Of a stretch of 12,811 bases of DNA, positions 1-7,249 are shown one piece after another; the first letter of the stretch is position 1, and each line of letters opens with the position of its first letter. A program made the position numbers and the translations under genes. The notes beneath the pieces are model-generated. The model was given only the letters and a program-made list of their open reading frames with translations. It did no database searches and had not been told where the DNA came from. This DNA is from Candidatus Dormiibacterota bacterium (GTDB lineage Bacteria > Chloroflexota > Dormibacteria > Aeolococcales > Aeolococcaceae), in assembly GCA_003136295.1 (NCBI GenBank), contig PLDZ01000054.1, positions 1 through 12,811 on the forward strand. Direction: 5' to 3'.

Positions 1-312
1 TACGACATCTGCATCTGCGTGCACGCCGAGCAGAACGCGCTGCTCACCGCGGCACGCTTCGGTCAGCAGACACTCGGCGCGTCGATGACCACGACCACGC
101 AGCCGTGTTTCGGCTGCCTCAAGGAGATGCTTCAGGCGGGGATCAGCGAGGTGCGCTACCTCCATCCCTGGGACCCGATGGAGGCGTACGACGACAGGGC
201 ACTGGTGCAGCAGTACGCGGCGCTGCGCGCGCGCTTCGACGCCTTCTCTCAGGTCGGCGACCCGGCGATGGACACCCCGGAACTATTCGGAGCGTTTCTC
301 GAGCGGAGCTGA
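1..312 (+). CDS. dCMP deaminase-family zinc deaminase (3' part)
   Basis: This is the C-terminal 103 residues of a cytidine/deoxycytidylate deaminase-fold enzyme; the 5' end lies outside the window. Both halves of the zinc active site are visible. HAEQNAL sits at fragment residues 8-14, with the His as zinc ligand and the Glu as proton shuttle. PCFGC sits at residues 35-39, with two Cys ligands. The segment after PCxxC (LKEMLQAGISEVRYL) matches the usual helix-strand pattern of the family. The likely reaction is hydrolytic deamination of dCMP to dUMP, which feeds dTMP synthesis, in the cytosol. Family members are about 150 residues long, so roughly a third is missing. A GTG at position 19 is internal to the conserved motif and is not the start. 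A related cytidine or riboflavin-type deaminase cannot be fully excluded. The gene converges on the ligase gene with no intervening base. Confidence 0.85.
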   Translation, partial: YDICICVHAEQNALLTAARFGQQTLGASMTTTTQPCFGCLKEMLQAGISEVRYLHPWDPMEAYDDRALVQQYAALRARFDAFSQVGDPAMDTPELFGAFLERS

Positions 313-315
313 TCA
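310..315. other. TGATCA palindrome serving as two abutting stop codons
   Basis: The rightward deaminase ends with TGA at 310-312 and the leftward ligase ends with TGA read from 313-315. Together they form the palindrome TGATCA. There is no intergenic DNA and therefore no separate terminator between the two convergent genes. Confidence 0.9.
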
Positions 316-2007
316 CGCTCCGGTCTGGTCGACGAGCTGCACGCGGTCGCGCTCGATGGCCGTGGCAAGGTCACGCACGCGCGAAAGCGTGTCGATCTCC
401 GAAGTCGCCTTGTCGTGCCGCCACCGCGCGATGCGTGGAAAGCGGAGCGCGAACCCGGACTTGTGCCGTACTGAGAATTGCACCGCATCGAATGCGATCT
501 CGAGAACGATGCGAGGCTCGACGGTGCGGTAGTGACCATGGTCGGCGACCGTGATATCGAGCAGCAGCGCGGTCATCTCCGCGATCTCCGCATCTGTGAG
601 CCCGGTGTACGCCTTGCCGATGGTCGCCAGCTGATCGGTGCCGTCGACGCGCACCGCGAAGGTCACGTCGCTGAGCACGCCACGGCGCTTGCCGTGGCCC
701 CACTCGGCGCCGACGACCACGACATCGAGCGTGTCGAGGGGACGCTTGAGCTTCAGCCAGTTCAATCCGCGACGCCCTGGGGTGTACTGGGACTCGGGTT
801 GCTTCAAGAGCAGCCCTTCATTGAATCGAGCGCGAGCGTCGTCGAAGCGACGATCGATCTCGGCTGCGCCACGCACCCGCTCGAGGTGCGCGAGGGCAAG
901 AGGGTGCGGCACCGCCAGCGCCTCGAGCCGTGCACGCCGTTCGCGAAGCGGATGGTCGATCAGCACCTCGTCATCCACCATCAGCACGTCCCACGCGACG
1001 TAGATCACAGGCACCGCCGTCATCACCGCTGCGTCGGGCGCGATGCGGCCGAGCCGCGTCTGGAGGGCGTGGAACGGCATCACGCGACCGTCGTGAAACG
1101 CGAGGATCTCACCGTCGAGCATCACGTCGCTGTGGAGGTGCATCGCCGCATCGGTGACCTCCGGGAACTGAGCCGAGATGTTCTTCAGGTCGCGGCTGTA
1201 CAGCGCAACATCGGCGCCGCGCCGGTGGAGCTGACATCTGATTCCGTCATACTTGTCTTCAACCCAGACATCCTCGCCAAGACGAGCCACCGCTTCGGCC
1301 GCGTCGGCAACGGGTGTCGCGAGCATGGACCGCAGCGGCACGAACCAGCGCGGCGCGGCATCGTCGAGACGTCCCGCCTTGGCAAGCAGAGCCGCCTCGC
1401 CGAGATCACCGGTGAGCATCACGGCGCGGCTCACCGCCGCGGGCTCCGCTCCGAAGGCGACGGCTACGGCCTCCTCCACCAGCCCCTCGCGCAAGCCGAT
1501 GCGCAACTCGGCGGTGATGAGCTTGGCGATGTAGCGAGCCTCGTCCGGGCTCGCACGCTCGAGGAGCGCGGTGAGCAACGCCGTACGCTCGCGCGCGACG
1601 CGCGCGCCGGCGATGGTCGCGAACGCCTGCCCGAGGTCGCGAATCGAGATAGGTTCGGTGTCGCGATCTTCGACACGCGAGAGCAGCTCGCCGGTGACGT
1701 CACCGGCGTCCGAGTGACGCCGCCACGCCGCCCGAATGGCGGCTTCGTCAGCCCCACTCACGTTGCGCAGCACTGCCGAGAATGCCGCGCCACCGACTTG
1801 GAGGGTGCGCTCGTCACCTGCAGGAAAGACGCCGCCGCCGAAATACCGCGCTGCCTGCGCCAGCTCGGCCTCCTCAGTCGTGGCGAGGAACTGCGCCAGG
1901 AGGCGCACCTTCTCCAACTTCGAGGATGTCTTCGCGATCGCGTCGCCGGCACGCGCCAGCTCGGCCAGCGTGGTCACCCGCCGATCATCGCCTCCCGCGG
2001 CCGCCAT
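313..2007 (-). CDS. ATP-dependent DNA ligase
   Basis: This 564-residue ligase joins DNA nicks through a lysyl-AMP intermediate. The nucleotidyltransferase motifs are all readable: motif I KYDGIR at 252-257 (Lys252 is the adenylated lysine), motif III LDGE at 297-300, motif IIIa around YVAWDVLMVD at 336-345, motif IV EGLLLK at 397-402, and motif V WLKLK at 417-421. Residues 1-220 form the N-terminal DNA-binding helical domain. Residues 425-564 form the OB-fold, including RFPRIARWR near 523. Length and layout match the actinobacterial LigB/archaeal Lig1 group rather than NAD-dependent LigA. ATG at 2007 has no evident Shine-Dalgarno. A GTG at 1977 (residue 11) begins exactly where family-like sequence starts, with GGGAGG a little upstream, so 1977 is a serious alternative. 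It follows the CHAP gene by 26 bases (56 with the GTG), suggesting co-transcription. No Ku or LigD polymerase gene is adjacent. Confidence 0.93.
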   Translation of the reverse strand: MAAAGGDDRRVTTLAELARAGDAIAKTSSKLEKVRLLAQFLATTEEAELAQAARYFGGGVFPAGDERTLQVGGAAFSAVLRNVSGADEAAIRAAWRRHSDAGDVTGELLSRVEDRDTEPISIRDLGQAFATIAGARVARERTALLTALLERASPDEARYIAKLITAELRIGLREGLVEEAVAVAFGAEPAAVSRAVMLTGDLGEAALLAKAGRLDDAAPRWFVPLRSMLATPVADAAEAVARLGEDVWVEDKYDGIRCQLHRRGADVALYSRDLKNISAQFPEVTDAAMHLHSDVMLDGEILAFHDGRVMPFHALQTRLGRIAPDAAVMTAVPVIYVAWDVLMVDDEVLIDHPLRERRARLEALAVPHPLALAHLERVRGAAEIDRRFDDARARFNEGLLLKQPESQYTPGRRGLNWLKLKRPLDTLDVVVVGAEWGHGKRRGVLSDVTFAVRVDGTDQLATIGKAYTGLTDAEIAEMTALLLDITVADHGHYRTVEPRIVLEIAFDAVQFSVRHKSGFALRFPRIARWRHDKATSEIDTLSRVRDLATAIERDRVQLVDQTGA

Positions 2008-2033
2008 GCGTCGCGGCAGCCGCCGCCGGACGC

Positions 2034-3863
2034 TTAGGGGGTCGGGTTGAAGACCGGTGCTGAATGCGCCGCGCAGCCGTCACAGGCGGCCGACCACCAC
2101 AGGCTGCCGCCGCTTCCCTGCCAGAACGCCGCCACCGCATTGCCACCCCAGCTCACCGCTGACAGCTGCGGGGTCGCGGCGATCTGATTCAGTTGCTGGG
2201 GCCCGATCCATCCGTTGCTGGGGTTGTAGATCGCTGCGGCGAGGGTGCCGTTGGCGCGCTGCATGACCACCGCCACCGCGCTTGCCGCCGTCCCGGCGGC
2301 TGCCGGCCGCCCCATGCTCATCGCTGAGTCAACTTCCACCTGAGCGGGTCCGCCATTCGGCGTCACGCCGGCTGCCCAGACCGAGCCGGTCACGGTGCGC
2401 CAGATGGCATCGACGGTCCCCGGACCCGACGTGGCGACGGTCGGATCACTTGCGAGCCCTCCGGTGCCGACCTCGTGGGCACCGAACCAGCCGGATGACG
2501 ATCCCAGGTCGGTCCAGAGATTGCCCCCCGTGTCGCGCCAGACCAGCGCGATGGTGCCGTTGGAGGTGGCGACCGCGTCCGGGTTACCGGCGACGGGGCC
2601 GCTGTTGAGTGGCGTCGGCGCCGACCAAGCACCGTTGAATGACTCCGACCAGAGCGTGCCGTCGGTGGCCTTCCAGAACACCTCGATCTGCCCGGGAGCC
2701 TGGCTCACCGCCGCGGGAGCCGACCCGAGCGCCATCGGACCCACATTCAGCTGCTGCGGCGTCGACCACGTCTCGGTTCCGAAGAACCCGGTCTGCGACT
2801 GCACCTGCCAGAGATTGCCCGAGGCGTCCTCCCAGAATGCGTCGACCTGTCCCGGCGTCGGGGACACCACGGCCGGAGTCGATGCCACGTTCGCACCACC
2901 ACTGATGGCGGATGCCGCGTGCTGCCACGATTGGTTGCGGTATGCGAGGTCGTACAGCTTCGAGTCGCCGGCGCCGCGCCACACCACGTCCATGTCGCCG
3001 GACTGGTCCGAGACCGATTGCGGCGTTCCCGCCACGTTGCCCGACGCGAGCTCGATCGGGGTCTGCTCGGTCTGCCTGAGCCAGCCGATGATCGGCGTGT
3101 AGCCGTTGGCGGTCACGCGCGAACCACTGAGCGCGAATCGATCCGTACCCGACGACGTAGCGTTCTGCTCGACCAAGTCGACGTAGCCAGGGCCGACATC
3201 GCGAACGATGGCAACGTGCCCTGAACCGTCCCAGTAGTTGCCGAGCCATCCGGGAGCGAAGATCATGAGATCACCCTGCATCGGCGGGGTGCCGCTCCCG
3301 TTCGGGTACTGCGCGAGCGGGATGGGCAGCTTCGGACCTGCCTGCCACATCGTCGACGCCCCGCCGACTGCGCCATACGGGTACCAGTTGGCGGGTTCAC
3401 CCCACGCGTAGTACGCATAGCGATCCGCAAGCTCCTCGCACTGGAATTCCGGACCGAATGCGCACCCGTTCGGTGGGCCACAGCCGACGTTGTTGAATCC
3501 AGAGCCGTTGCCATACGCCGTGAGGTTTTGGCATTTGGTCACCCAGGTCGCCCACGTACAGCCGCTGATGAGGGGGGCTCCGTAGTTGCCCGTGCCCGCG
3601 ACCAGGGCGGTGACCATGCCGTGCGTCACCGTCGGCGCGGCGTGACCGGCCGGCGGCGTTCCCAGGGTCGGTGCAGGCGCCGAATGGATGGTCGTCGGCG
3701 TTCGTGGTGCGAACCCGGTCAGGTCGACCACCGCACCGACACTCCGCGCCGCGGCGGGGGCCGGTGTGCTCGCGCCCGCTGCGCCTGCGCCGAATACCGG
3801 AGCCACGCTCGCCGATGCCGCGAGCAACGATGCAAGCGCAAGTCGAGAGAACTTCGAATGCAT
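2034..3863 (-). CDS. secreted CHAP-domain cell-wall hydrolase with C-terminal seven-repeat propeller
   Basis: This is a 609-residue exported protein. The start at 3863 (MHSKFSRLALASLL) gives a classic signal peptide of about 30 residues. The frame extends upstream to a TTG at 3914, but that would bury the signal. A Pro/Ala-rich linker follows, then a CHAP domain at roughly residues 100-262, with the probable catalytic Cys142 (QCEELADRY), His216 (GHVAIV) and Glu232 (VEQN). CHAP domains are peptidoglycan amidases or endopeptidases. Residues 270-600 contain seven repeats of 45-53 residues with a 'DxxWxxxxGxLW' signature. The first Trp falls at 295, 344, 397, 442, 488 and 581; repeat 6 has Met534 instead. 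This implies a seven-bladed, PLL/tectonin-like propeller, probably for carbohydrate binding. The tail carries CDGC. I see no sortase motif or membrane anchor. It lies between a secreted repeat protein upstream and the ligase downstream, all on the same strand. Confidence 0.88.
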   Translation of the reverse strand: MHSKFSRLALASLLAASASVAPVFGAGAAGASTPAPAAARSVGAVVDLTGFAPRTPTTIHSAPAPTLGTPPAGHAAPTVTHGMVTALVAGTGNYGAPLISGCTWATWVTKCQNLTAYGNGSGFNNVGCGPPNGCAFGPEFQCEELADRYAYYAWGEPANWYPYGAVGGASTMWQAGPKLPIPLAQYPNGSGTPPMQGDLMIFAPGWLGNYWDGSGHVAIVRDVGPGYVDLVEQNATSSGTDRFALSGSRVTANGYTPIIGWLRQTEQTPIELASGNVAGTPQSVSDQSGDMDVVWRGAGDSKLYDLAYRNQSWQHAASAISGGANVASTPAVVSPTPGQVDAFWEDASGNLWQVQSQTGFFGTETWSTPQQLNVGPMALGSAPAAVSQAPGQIEVFWKATDGTLWSESFNGAWSAPTPLNSGPVAGNPDAVATSNGTIALVWRDTGGNLWTDLGSSSGWFGAHEVGTGGLASDPTVATSGPGTVDAIWRTVTGSVWAAGVTPNGGPAQVEVDSAMSMGRPAAAGTAASAVAVVMQRANGTLAAAIYNPSNGWIGPQQLNQIAATPQLSAVSWGGNAVAAFWQGSGGSLWWSAACDGCAAHSAPVFNPTP

Positions 3864-3893
3864 GCCGGTCCAGACTGCCAGAGAGGGTCTGAC

Positions 3894-3944
3894 GTTGCCG
3901 TCACACCGTCGCAACGATCGAGTTCGCCGGGCTGTGACGACAAC
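3894..3944. promoter_or_regulatory. imperfect inverted repeat upstream of the CHAP gene
   Basis: GTTGCCGTCACA (3894-3905) and TGTGACGACAAC (3933-3944) are complementary at 11 of 12 positions, with one G-T wobble. They are separated by 27 bases that contain the smaller palindrome CGATCG. It sits in the 104-base gap between the 1016-residue protein gene and the CHAP gene. It could be a two-site operator or an RNA structure. No T-tract follows on the minus strand, so an intrinsic terminator is unlikely. Confidence 0.5.
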
Positions 3945-3967
3945 CCAGTTCGATCAGCCCCCGATTG

Positions 3968-6900
3968 CTACTGGAACCAGCCCTCGAGATCGAGGATCGC
4001 ATTGACGCTGCCGGCACCGTTGTACACGAAGACGTCGCCATCGTTCGAATTGCCCGCGACCGTGTCGACTTCCACCACCGCGAGGTTGGGCAGCACCGCT
4101 CCTGCGCCGACGTTGAGGTCCGAGACCCCATTGGGGCCCGCCAGGTTCGCCGGGAAGACGGTGAGGTAGGTCGCCGCTGTCGGCGCGATGGCCGTCAGAT
4201 TGGCGATGATCGCCACCACGGGGGGGCCGGTGCCGAAGGCGGGCACACCGGCACGGCCGGCGACGGTGATCAGGCGCTGGAGAGCGGTGCCGGCGCTGAT
4301 GGCACCGGTGGAGCAGGATGTCGATGCGATTCGCGTATCGCAGATCCGAGTCGGTCCGAGCGCCTGGTACTGATATCCGGGTGGGGTTGCCGTTGCCGTC
4401 GTGCTCCCGTACCAGCCGTCGACGTCGATAAGCACGTTGATCGTGCCGGCTGCGTTGTACACGCAGAGCGCATCGTCCGGACGGCCAACGCCGGTCGGGC
4501 CGAGCCTCACCATCACCCGGTTCGCGCGGACGACCCCCGGCAAGAGGTTCACCGTCGACGTCCCGGTGGGGTTGCAGTGTCCGCTCGCGTCAGTCGGGAA
4601 GAGACTGAGATACGTCGAGGCGTTACCGGCCACGCCGGTGATGTTCACCACCGCTGACCCAGCCGATCCGTCAGCGGGCACCCCGCCGGCAGTCGGGACC
4701 GTCACCACGATCGACTGTCCGGATCCAACGGCGGTATGGCCTTCACACGACGTGCGTGTGTCACAGACCCTGACCGGTCGGATCGGGTGGAAGAGCCCAT
4801 CGAAGGTGGTCGCCGGATGGGTCGTGAAGTAACCCTCGACGTCAACGACCACGTTCACGCTCCCGAGCGCGTTGTAGATATCGATCCAACCCCCTCCTGA
4901 GCTGGGCCCAAGCGTCACCGTGACCAGGTTGGCGATGACGGTCCCGGGCCCGAAGTTCAGATTGGACGCCGTCGGTCTTGGGGTGTTGAAGGGGTACACC
5001 GTGAGCAGGCTCGACGCGGTACCACTCACCTCGGTGACGTTGAGCACCGCAGCGGTCGCGTTGGTTGGAACCGTGCCCACCGTCACCTGCAGCGGTCGGG
5101 TGATACCCGGCCCGAGCGGGCCTCCCGTGTTGCGAGTGTCGAGAACGCGGAATGGGGTGACAGGCACGTAGTTGGACAGGGGGATGTACAGATATGCCGA
5201 TGCGGGCGTGGCGGTGCTCGACCCCAGCGAATCGGTCGCGATGACGTTCTCGAGACCGCCTGCAGTCGGCCCTGGCGGGGTGGTGAACGTGAACGAGTCG
5301 GGCGTGATGTTGGTGGGCGTTATCGGTGTGGTGCCGATCATTGCTGTCGTGCCGTTCGCAAAGTCGGAGCCGGACACAAGCACGCTCTCCCCGCCTCCAA
5401 CCGGTCCTGACGACGGCGTCAGCGATGACACCGTCGGTGAGGCGAACGTGTACCGCGCGATGTACGTGTCCCAGCAACTGTTCGCCGTCGCGCAGCCGGT
5501 GTCGGTGTTTGCGTGCGTGTCCTCGGACACGACCCATACGTCGGTCGGATGCGAAGCGTCCTGCACTGCACCTGAGTAGTCACCCCAGCTGCACGAGGTG
5601 CAGCCACCCGGGCTGTAGAAGGTGGTGCTGGTGTCCAGCGTTGCAAAGCTGCTGCTCCACGTGCTCCCGCCGGTGATGGAGACGAGCATCATCGATTCTG
5701 GAGTTGTGCTCGACGACTCATCGAAGGTGACTATCACATCGCCCGCTGTGTCCACCGCGAGCGACGGGTAGTACAGGTACGAACCGCTGACTCCTTCGGG
5801 GGTGAGCTGGCTTCCAGCCGAGACGGCACCGGCGGACGTCGCGGTCGCGTGCACAACGTTGAGGCACGCCCCCGTCGCGCACCCGGTATTGCCCGCAGCC
5901 CAGAGCACGTTGTTCTCCCAGACCGCTGACAGGAACCGGTCATCGTGAGTTTGCAGGGTGATACTCGTGCCACCCTGTGGCGCTGCGGGCGGAGTGCTGC
6001 TGCCGGATGTCTCGGAGAACGACGACGTCCCTGGCGAGCACCCGATGGAAACGTTGTGCGAATCGGGAGCGCCAATGATCGTGAAGACCGCGACGGTGCT
6101 CGCCTGCGATGCTGAGCAATTCGCGTCGTTGGAGACCTCATAGGCAACGCTTGCCAATCCCAGCCCCATCACCGGCTGCACGCCGATCGGACCACCAACC
6201 TGGAATGCGACGCTGTTGACGGTCATCGTGCCGCTCATGAGGTCGGCGCGCTGGATTTCGTCAGTCTGGCTGGCAGCCAAGGCACCGAGCGTGCCGGAGG
6301 TGCAGGACTGGTAGTCGCTCGACTCGACCAGGAGCGTCGACGTCAACGCCAGCGCGACGTCGGCGAGTACCCACTTCCCACTCGGCGGTGGGTTGAGCTG
6401 CGAGTCGATGTTCAGCGTTCCACGCGCTGTCCACGGCAGAGCCGGATTCGACTGCGACTCCATCATCACCAGCTGGCTGCCACACGCCGCCACGTCGAAC
6501 TCGAGCACCATCAGCAGAAAGCGACCGGACTGTGGGTCGTAGACGACGTGCGGGGAGCGCACCGACCAGCCACTCGAGACGCTGTTGTTGATCATGATGT
6601 TGATGCCGAACTTGATCGGGGTGCCGCCGGTGCGCGCATACACAAAGAGCGCGCTGTTGACGGCTTCGACAACGTTGCTCGGGCCCGCCGCGATGCTCGG
6701 ATCGGCGGGCGTCGTGACCGCGCTGTTACCGGAGGATCCGGCTGCCCCGATCGCGGCGAGCTGTCCCCCACCAGCGAAGGCGCGGAGCTGCACGGGCAGT
6801 GATCCGAGCGTCGTCGACACACCTCGCGTCCCGGCTTGCGCGTGCTTGGTGCTCGGAACATGCTCCGAAGTTGCTGAGAACGCTGCGTGAATCGGAAGTC

Positions 6901-7018
6901 CAGCAGCCGCGACTGGTGTCGCTGACCACGCAACGGACAGTGCCGCGATGAAGAGGGACGTGAGCGTGAAGCTACGGCGCACCGATTCGATTCTAGAAGC
7001 GAATCGCCGCAGTGACAC
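3968..7018 (-). CDS. large secreted multidomain protein: sialidase-like region, IPT/TIG-like domain, three C-terminal repeats
   Basis: This is a 1016-residue exported protein with a GTG start at 7018. Residues 1-39 are a signal peptide: an RR-containing basic stretch, a hydrophobic core, and a likely cut after VAAA. Residues 100-525 resemble sialidase/BNR-type propeller exoproteins, with short motifs such as DPSIAAGP, VVYDPQSGRF, PSLAVD and WGDYSGAVQD. Residues 527-612 look like an IPT/TIG immunoglobulin-like domain (SSLTPSSGPVGGGESVLVSGS). Three repeats of about 120-135 residues follow (613-732, 740-871, 882-1016). Each opens with an Arg-Val/Ile-x-DTR motif and closes with VDVEGYF, IDVDGWY or LDLEGWF. 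Such repeats are widespread in secreted proteins of high-GC Gram-positive-type bacteria; a surface or matrix role is inference. Repeats 2 and 3 carry cysteine pairs near DTR and repeat 1 does not. The protein ends at the last repeat, with no LPXTG or membrane anchor. No catalytic residues can be assigned. The start codon lies in a potential hairpin. Confidence 0.85.
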   Translation of the reverse strand: MSLRRFASRIESVRRSFTLTSLFIAALSVAWSATPVAAAGLPIHAAFSATSEHVPSTKHAQAGTRGVSTTLGSLPVQLRAFAGGGQLAAIGAAGSSGNSAVTTPADPSIAAGPSNVVEAVNSALFVYARTGGTPIKFGINIMINNSVSSGWSVRSPHVVYDPQSGRFLLMVLEFDVAACGSQLVMMESQSNPALPWTARGTLNIDSQLNPPPSGKWVLADVALALTSTLLVESSDYQSCTSGTLGALAASQTDEIQRADLMSGTMTVNSVAFQVGGPIGVQPVMGLGLASVAYEVSNDANCSASQASTVAVFTIIGAPDSHNVSIGCSPGTSSFSETSGSSTPPAAPQGGTSITLQTHDDRFLSAVWENNVLWAAGNTGCATGACLNVVHATATSAGAVSAGSQLTPEGVSGSYLYYPSLAVDTAGDVIVTFDESSSTTPESMMLVSITGGSTWSSSFATLDTSTTFYSPGGCTSCSWGDYSGAVQDASHPTDVWVVSEDTHANTDTGCATANSCWDTYIARYTFASPTVSSLTPSSGPVGGGESVLVSGSDFANGTTAMIGTTPITPTNITPDSFTFTTPPGPTAGGLENVIATDSLGSSTATPASAYLYIPLSNYVPVTPFRVLDTRNTGGPLGPGITRPLQVTVGTVPTNATAAVLNVTEVSGTASSLLTVYPFNTPRPTASNLNFGPGTVIANLVTVTLGPSSGGGWIDIYNALGSVNVVVDVEGYFTTHPATTFDGLFHPIRPVRVCDTRTSCEGHTAVGSGQSIVVTVPTAGGVPADGSAGSAVVNITGVAGNASTYLSLFPTDASGHCNPTGTSTVNLLPGVVRANRVMVRLGPTGVGRPDDALCVYNAAGTINVLIDVDGWYGSTTATATPPGYQYQALGPTRICDTRIASTSCSTGAISAGTALQRLITVAGRAGVPAFGTGPPVVAIIANLTAIAPTAATYLTVFPANLAGPNGVSDLNVGAGAVLPNLAVVEVDTVAGNSNDGDVFVYNGAGSVNAILDLEGWFQ

Positions 7019-7029
7019 GCCCCTGTCAC
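7012..7029. promoter_or_regulatory. perfect inverted repeat over the start of the 1016-residue protein gene
   Basis: GTGACA (7012-7017) and TGTCAC (7024-7029) are perfect 6-base arms around a 6-base loop. In the leftward mRNA the loop is GGGGCG, the only Shine-Dalgarno-like bases. The GTG start codon begins in the loop and its last two bases fall in the 3' arm. It could act as a translational hairpin or as a protein-binding operator. Confidence 0.45.
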
Positions 7030-7069
7030 AGGATCACCGAGTCGTGACATCCACTAGGCGGTCGCCTGA

Positions 7070-7094
7070 CCACTGTCCCGGCGTCCGGCAGTGG
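7070..7094. promoter_or_regulatory. inverted repeat just upstream of the TATAAA box
   Basis: CCACTG (7070-7075) pairs with CAGTGG (7089-7094). Nested inside, CCGG (7078-7081) pairs with CCGG (7085-7088) around a 3-base loop, with a 2-base bulge (TC) on one side. The element covers the place where the -35 box of the rightward promoter would lie, so an operator is plausible. Confidence 0.45.
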
Positions 7095-7102
7095 CGATGG
7101 CG

Positions 7103-7108
7103 TATAAA
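7103..7108 (+). promoter_or_regulatory. probable -10 box (TATAAA) for the small ORF/HD gene
   Basis: TATAAA stands out in GC-rich DNA, about 49 bases upstream of the small ORF start at 7157, and would give a leader of roughly 40 bases. No recognisable TTGACA-like -35 lies 16-18 bases upstream; that region is occupied by the inverted repeat at 7070-7094. The promoter may therefore depend on an activator or an alternative sigma factor. Confidence 0.5.
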
Positions 7109-7144
7109 ATTGGCTGACCGGACAGCCGGCAGATCGCCCCATTC

Positions 7145-7150
7145 AGGAGA
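7145..7150 (+). promoter_or_regulatory. Shine-Dalgarno AGGAGA for the acidic small ORF
   Basis: AGGAGA lies six bases before the ATG at 7157, which is near-ideal spacing. This is the main evidence that the short acidic ORF, rather than the HD-gene frame, is where ribosomes first load. Confidence 0.7.
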
Positions 7151-7156
7151 GCCTCG

Positions 7157-7249
7157 ATGACCGACCTCCGCGGCTGGAAACCCGTGTCGCTCGCCGATGA
7201 TGACGACGAAGAAGAGGGTGACGACGAGGAAGAGGACGAGGACGAGTAG
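7157..7249 (+). CDS. 30-residue acidic microprotein or leader ORF
   Basis: The ORF begins with ATG after a well-placed AGGAGA and ends at TAG 7247-7249. The peptide starts MTDLRGWKPVSLA. Its last 17 residues are all Asp or Glu except for one Gly. It belongs to no family I recognise. The 3' half overlaps, in the +1 frame, the first codons of the HD phosphohydrolase, whose own candidate starts (7197, 7200, 7218) lack a convincing ribosome binding site. It may be a true microprotein that partners or inhibits the HD enzyme. It may instead be a leader that couples HD translation, or the real N-terminus of the HD protein if there is a frameshift or sequence error. The strong ribosome binding site and the skewed composition argue that it is translated; function is unknown. 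Confidence 0.55.
   Translation: MTDLRGWKPVSLADDDDEEEGDDEEEDEDE
7194..7249 (+). repeat. GAN-trinucleotide-rich tract read in two frames
   Basis: The tract is almost entirely GAT, GAC, GAA and GAG triplets. In the small-ORF frame it encodes poly-Asp/Glu. In the HD-gene frame, one base later, the same bases encode a Lys/Arg/Thr-rich basic segment (MMTTKKRVTTRKRTRT). It is an imperfect triplet tract and could be prone to slippage. Confidence 0.6.

Larger units (their letters stand above)
7019..7156. other. 138-base divergent intergenic region
   Basis: This separates the leftward secreted-protein gene from the rightward small ORF/HD gene. It contains part of the 7012-7029 inverted repeat, a further GTGACA at 7044-7049, the hairpin-forming repeat at 7070-7094, a TATAAA box at 7103-7108, a small inverted repeat GGCTG/CAGCC at 7112-7127 close to the expected transcription start, and the ribosome binding site at 7145-7150. 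I could not identify a convincing promoter for the leftward gene. Confidence 0.7.

Noticed and set aside
478..2037. 519-codon rightward open frame opposite the DNA ligase gene
   Set aside because: It is antisense to a gene with all ligase motifs. The product is rich in Arg/His/Glu, has no family features, and the open frame follows from third-position GC bias.
4842..5537. 231-codon leftward frame within the 1016-residue protein gene
   Set aside because: It lies in another frame of the same strand as a well-supported secreted protein; the Arg/His/Gly-rich composition is typical of shadow frames here.
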